DNA of 64,000 nucleotides, taken from the NCBI RefSeq assembly GCF_014905175.1, contig NC_057791.1, positions 11,412,177-11,476,176 of the forward strand, read 5' to 3'. Source of the DNA: Aphidius gifuensis (Eukaryota; Arthropoda; Insecta; Hymenoptera; Braconidae). The number at the start of each line of letters is the position of its first letter. Within the stretch, counting starts at the first letter, position 1. A program made the position numbers and the translations under genes. The notes below the pieces were generated by a model. It was not told the DNA's origin. It saw only the letters and a list, made by a program, of their open reading frames with translations, and searched no databases. Shown here in pieces: positions 52,001 through 58,000 of this stretch.

Positions 52001-55000
52001 AATATAAAATAACATTTATAAATAATCTTGAAGGGATTTATAAATCACTTTAAATTAACTTACTTGATAAAGTCATTGAAAACACGAATTATTGATTTAT
52101 TATAATTATAATTTAATAATTATTTATTTGTTTTTGAAGAAAAAAAATACTTCACGTGTTGTCTATTATCAACTGCTTATAAAAACACACATCGTCCGAC
52201 TCAATCCGACCGTATGCAAGATTTTTTCAGATATTCTTCTTATTTTTACATTAAATTTTCATTTATATGTTACAAATTAATTTTACAAAAAAAAATTTGT
52301 AAAATTAACAAACGGAGTTTGTAAAAACATTTTAAAGATTTTTTGTTGGTAAAATTAACAAACGGAGTTTGTAAAATCATTTTACAAATTTTTTGTTTGT
52401 AAAATTAACAAACGGAGTTTGTAAAATTAACAAGCAGAGTTTGTAAAAATATTTTACAAATTTTTTGTTTGTAAAATTGACAAATAAAATTTGTCAAAAG
52501 ATTTTACGACTGAAGTCTACAAATTACAAACGAATTACCAACTTTTTTTTACTGTGTAACCAATTGCCAATGTACAAGTTTCACTTATTGATCTTACACT
52601 TTTACATGCAACAGCATAATCAATGAGATTGGATCATGTGTATCAATAACAGCAAAACAATCAACAAATTCAGAGCTTCAATTTAAAAATAAATTTTTAC
52701 AATAGCTATATGATTCATAATCGTATTCACCAATTATAGCAAGATTATCAGAAAAATTTAAATTATTATCAGTTGATGTTGTTGATGGTAATGACCAACT
52801 TTTTGCAAATTTTTTAATATTATCAATCCTGATTTTGATTTGGAAATTCATTTACTTTCACGTGATGGATCAAGTTTCGACGGACCGCGAGACCATTCCA
52901 GTAAAATTCACGAATTGTAAAGATAATTTCACGTGATCGTCAAGTTAAAATAAACTGAACGTGAACAAATGACTTTTTACTGAGAAACCATGTGAAAATA
53001 AATAAATTTGTATAAGATAAAAAACTTTGTGTCACGTGAAAATAAATTTTTCTTTTTTTTTTTTTTTTCACATATTTCAACAATGATAATTTTACGTTAG
53101 GATCACGTGAAAATAAATCCAGTTTCGAGATATAAATACTATGAGTAACGTTTAAATAAAACTGTTTTTTTTTTTCCGTTGAATTTTACATTTAGATCAC
53201 GTGAAAAAAAAAAAATTAATTTATAATAAATTAATTGACTTTCTTAATTATTTCAATCACATTAATTAAGGAATAAAATTAGACATAATATTTTTCATTT
53301 TCTAAACTATCCGAAAACGATATTGATTTCTAGCCTGAGAGGGGTCTGAACGCGGGACAGCGAAGTGAGAAGGGAACGCGTTATTTGTTGCGCCATGACA
53401 GTAAACGTTACGACAAAGAGTTTGGAACGTATACATGAAGAGCTTGAATTAATTTTATGTGAAAAAATAAATTTGTGAAATAAAAGAAAAATCTTTGGAA
53501 ATGTGAAAAATTATTGAATAAATATATAACATGTGGTCGATTAAAAAAAAAAAATGAGAAAAAAAACCAGCAGTAATTCTTTAGCTTCATCTTTCCCTTA
53601 GCTATACTGCTTGTCCATGGAATTTTTATTGATTTGATGTAAAGAATACATGTTATTTCATTTTTTCACTGGATGATCACGTGAATATAAATATTTTATC
53701 TCGTTTGAAAAACGTGGGTTTCTAAATTCACGTGATCGTCCAGTGAAAATATTTCAATTCAACGTAAATTGTGCAGGATTTTAACTGAACTACTAAAATA
53801 AAGCATCTTTCACGTGATTACCAAGTTATTATAATTCGATATCTCGGGAAAAAAACTTGGAATTCACGTGAAAGGCTTTTAACACTTTTTTCACTTGAAA
53901 ATAAATGAAAAAACAATGTGTTTTCATTCGGGATGGCCATATGGTCCGGTAAAAATTGATATAACGTAAAAATAAATGTTTTTGTCTCTCAGTATACAAT
54001 GCCATCAGGAAACCCAAGTCTTTTCTATCGATCTCTTTTCGTCGGATAGATCATAAATTACACTTTTTTGATTTCTTGCCACCAAACAAGTAAAACTTTA
54101 TTATATTCAGTAATTAAATACTATCGCAAGAAAATTGATAGATACGATTCCTTCCACTAACTAATCTCTTGTTAATACCTGACATTATTTACAATTACTA
54201 TATTTTTATAAAGAGCACAATCACATACATCTTGACTCATTAAGATTGAAATTTAATTAATGTTCAACTGTATTAATGTGTTATTAAAAAATTGACGGAT
54301 TCTCTAATTACATATACTTGTAGTCTTCTTTTATTATTCAGTTTCTGAATCATGAGAAAACCAATTATGACTTATGCAAGTAGTATGCGATTAATTCCAC
54401 GCACAATAAACAGACGAACCATATTTATTCTGCTTCTATATTTCTGATTACATGTATATTTAATTCAATATGATTGTTGAAGGAAAATGATTATGATTCA
54501 ATTACAATAGCATTTTCAAAAACAATATTTTTTTTATGATTTTATAAACGCATCAAACTTAATGTAAAATGATTTCACACTTGCTTCTTTTTCATTCTAG
54601 TACTTAAGTCTATCTTTAATGATATCATTCTTATTGTTTTAATCGTCATTCACTCTTAAATTCGATTTGATCATATGGTATGCATTTTCAAGAATTATTC
54701 ACAACAAGTTGGTTTATAATTTCATTTTGATAAAAATGGTTATCTATAAATAAGTATAATAGAGTAATTATAATTTCAGTTTATTACCTAAAATTTCTAA
54801 CGCTATTGATAATTTATTAAAGATTTTATAGCATTTACAAGTTGAATCAAATTAATTTATATTTATAAACACTTCGATAGATCTAAGTTTTTCAAAAAAA
54901 AAAATGTCGTTGAAACTTTCCGCGCGGTAAAAGGGTGATTTAGTTATTGCCACAATTTGATCATTGTTTTTTCAGAGACTTTTCATATCGTGCTATTACA

Positions 55001-58000
55001 TCAATCGTACCGACATGATTCTTTCCGTGTGTCCTCAAGCCGTCTCTAGTCTTCTTCATAGGTGCTTTCTTTTGTGTATTTATTTTTTTTCCTGTTCATT
55101 TTCGCGCATGCGCAGTTAAATGCGCAGTCAGCAAAAAGTCAGATTGCAACAGCGTAGGACATAAAGAGCTGGATCAGCCATGTTTTAATTTTTATTTTTT
55201 AAGAATTATTTGTTTCGACGCCACTGCTCTCTCCTCAATTTTGCATGATTTACGCATGTGTATGATCATGCGCATTATTAATTTCTAATTTTGACAAATT
55301 TTGTCAAATGTATTCAAAATTTTTCAAAAAAAAATAAATTTGACAAATATTGCTAAATATTGACGAAATTTGACAAATTTTGGCAATATTTATCAAAAAA
55401 AAAAAAATTATTATAATTTACAAAATTTGTCAAATGTTTTCAAAATTTATCAGAAGAAAAAGTTTATTAAGATTGACAAAATTTGACAAATTTTGTCAAA
55501 TGTTTTCAAAATTTATCAAAAAAAAAAATTTATTAAGATTGACAAAATTTGACAAATTTTGTCAAATGTTTCCAAAATTTATCATAAGAAAAAATTTATT
55601 AAAATTGACAAAATTTGACAAAATTTGCCAAAATTAGTTGAATTTTGTCAAAATTTGCCAATGTTTGCCAAAAATTGAAGATTTTGGCAAACTTTAACTA
55701 ATTTTGGCAAATTTTGTCAAAATTATTGTCACCAGGGTATTTAAAAAAAAAAAAAAAAGATTATTTTTCCGTTTATCATCATTTGAACACGCATTTTCAC
55801 ACACACAACCAAATTGCAAAGTTGGCATAGAGTGGGTATAATCAGAGTGGTGCCAATAGCGGGTTCAGGTCCGTCATATCCTGCTTTTTGTATGTAGTTG
55901 GTATAGCAGAGTGACGTCATTTCAGGGCAGCTTTTCGCCTTTGGCACCACTCTGCTTATACTACTGAAATATAATAAAACTGGAAGCCGAACTTCGTGTC
56001 GCCGAGAGCAGTGTTGGGTAGGTATGAAACCCATTGTAATTTACATGTTTTCTTCTCTAGCTCAAAAAGTTTCTATACGATTTTACTCAATTTACTATCA
56101 GTTTGTACTTCTTTACAATACGGATTTTTTAAGCCCTCAATGATCATTTTCTACAACGGATTTTGAATAGGGTTACCATATCTCGAAAAAGCCAAATTAG
56201 GACATTTTCCTCCCACTCCAAAATTTTACCCCCTCCACCTATAAATTTATGTTTCAAGTAGATAATCATAACAATTCATTTATTTTGATTATATGTTACT
56301 TATTCATTTGTTTTCTTTTAATTATTCAATAATTATTCATCAAAATTACACAAACGATAGAAAAATTTTTTACAGTTGTAAGGTGTAGATTCCTCACTTT
56401 ACTTGTTTTATAATTTAATTTAATTTCAAACAATAATTTAAAAGATAGACACGAGATTTATATTTAATATTAATAATAATGAAACAATTTATTTAACAAG
56501 TAGAATATGTAATATGACAATTTAACAAGACACAATATGTATATATTTTACTAATTGTGATATGGCAGAGCCAAATCACAAAGACAATTTTTAATTAATA
56601 TTTTCAATGTTTTTCGGACGCACTCGATGGTGGCCGGACGAGAAGTGTCGTTTTATTTTTCTAGTTTTTCTACGTCGTCTCTACGACACGCAGACACATA
56701 TTTCCCCTCATACATACATCACTCAATAAATACAACAATTATACTGGTGTCACGGAGGCACCAATACATACATATATACATTTTATATTTACAATATGGG
56801 TGTATCTATTTTGACACGCTACACAGTAGTTAATTTCTTTGTCTAAATTAATCCATCAAAAATTAATTGGTAAGCGAAATCCTTTCGTTAGGCTTTTTTG
56901 TTATAGCTTTTAAGTTGTTAAATTAATAATTATTTGAACAAACTGAAAGCTATGAGAAAAATGGCTAAGGAAGGAAGTTGCTTACCAATTACTTTGGCTA
57001 AAGAAAATAATTAGCGAGCTACATCCTTTTCTTAGCAACTTGACAATATAGCTTTTTATTTATTCAAACAAATTGAAAGCTATAGGAAAAATGGCTAAGA
57101 AATAGATATTGCTTACCAATTGATTGTCAATAGCCTTTTATCTATTTAAACAACCCTGGTGGAAAAAATCTCTCCGGATTTCGACGTAATTGAGACTTCC
57201 AGAGATATTTACAGAGTAATCTCTAGACTATTTTCATAATATCTCCGGATTTTTTCCGGAATTTTCGCTTAAAAAAAACCAACAAAAAAAAATAGAAAAA
57301 TTAATAAAAGAACCAGAAATAAAAGTTTACATCCGAAATATAAAAACCGAATTTTCTTCCAAGAAAATCCGGAGAAAATCCGAATAAATTCCGGATTAAT
57401 ATCTCCGGTAGTCTCAATTGTGAATTGCGTAGAAAATTCGGAGAAATCCGGAAAAAATCCGGATAAATTATTTCTACCAGGGAAATTGAAAGCTATAGAA
57501 AAAATGGCTAAGGAAAGGATGTTGCTTACCAATTAATTTTTGAAGAATCAATTTAGCTAAAAAATTTAACTGGCAAGCCACATCCTTTCTTTAGCCATTT
57601 GTTAATAGCTTTTTATTTATTTAAACAAATTATAAGCTGTAAAAAAAATGGCTAAGGGAAGGATGTGGCTTACTCATTTATTTTCAAAAAATTAATTTAG
57701 CTAAAGAAATTAAGTGGCAAGCCACAAAATTTACAAAAATAAAAGAAGGGTTGCCTACGCTATAGAAATTTTGCATCGGGCCCTCTATACTCGATAGGAC
57801 GAGGTACATATTCTGCACGCCATTTTAATTTCAATAATTAGAGGTATTCAAGAGTCTATCATAGTTAGCGTAAATGATAAATTCTATATTATACCTTTTT
57901 ATTAAAAAAAAAAATTACCACAAAAAAAAAATTTTTTAAATTGTGAACAAGTCTCAAAAATCAGGGCATTTGACAAATCAGGACCGTATCAGGACAAGCC

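Larger units (their letters stand above)
46482..52556 (-). mobile_element. 6.1-kb EnSpm/CACTA-like transposon with decayed transposase
   Basis: The termini CACAGTAAAAAATAGTTGG and CCAACTTTTTTTACTGTG are inverted repeats with 2-bp TA duplications (46480-46481, 52557-52558). Both subterminal zones (46500-46760, 52260-52530) hold repeated inverted words such as AAATTTACAAACAGCTGTTT, likely transposase-binding repeats. A minus-strand transposase remnant fills the interior, interrupted by two later elements (48603-50148 and 50304-51096). Confidence 0.85.
40680..52850 (-). pseudogene. RBR-type E3 ubiquitin ligase (RNF216/TRIAD3-like), split by three transposons
   Basis: Minus-strand pieces at 52557-52850, 46424-46481, 45667-45800 and 40680-41397 join in order when the three insertions are removed. 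They show paired cysteines of a RING-IBR-RING protein: a first-RING-like part (SRSISETCTLAIG area), ICGFYNTYLRIPDTCTSCSM, VKGTTPCPFCNIGT, FKCQNFDCMIESCVDCK, then RECHNCQEIYIKD and CICG...LCYLCNKSIHGDSHF. The CPFC/FxCxNxxC/ESCxxCK spacing and the CYLC-x-HF ending resemble the RNF216 family. A C-terminal tail with PAPTVDRPHIAV-like and FDFIIQALPEGIEK blocks follows, with an apparent intron near 40860-40920. Stops and shifts outside the insertions show it was already decaying or has decayed since. The exact family assignment is less sure than the RBR fold. Confidence 0.65.

Noticed and set aside
55380..55637. 85-residue repetitive open frame
   Set aside because: It is generated by the TTTGACAAATTTTGTCAAA word array of element F.
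56627..56833. 68-residue plus-strand frame
   Set aside because: It lies inside the probable solo LTR and has no recognisable domain.
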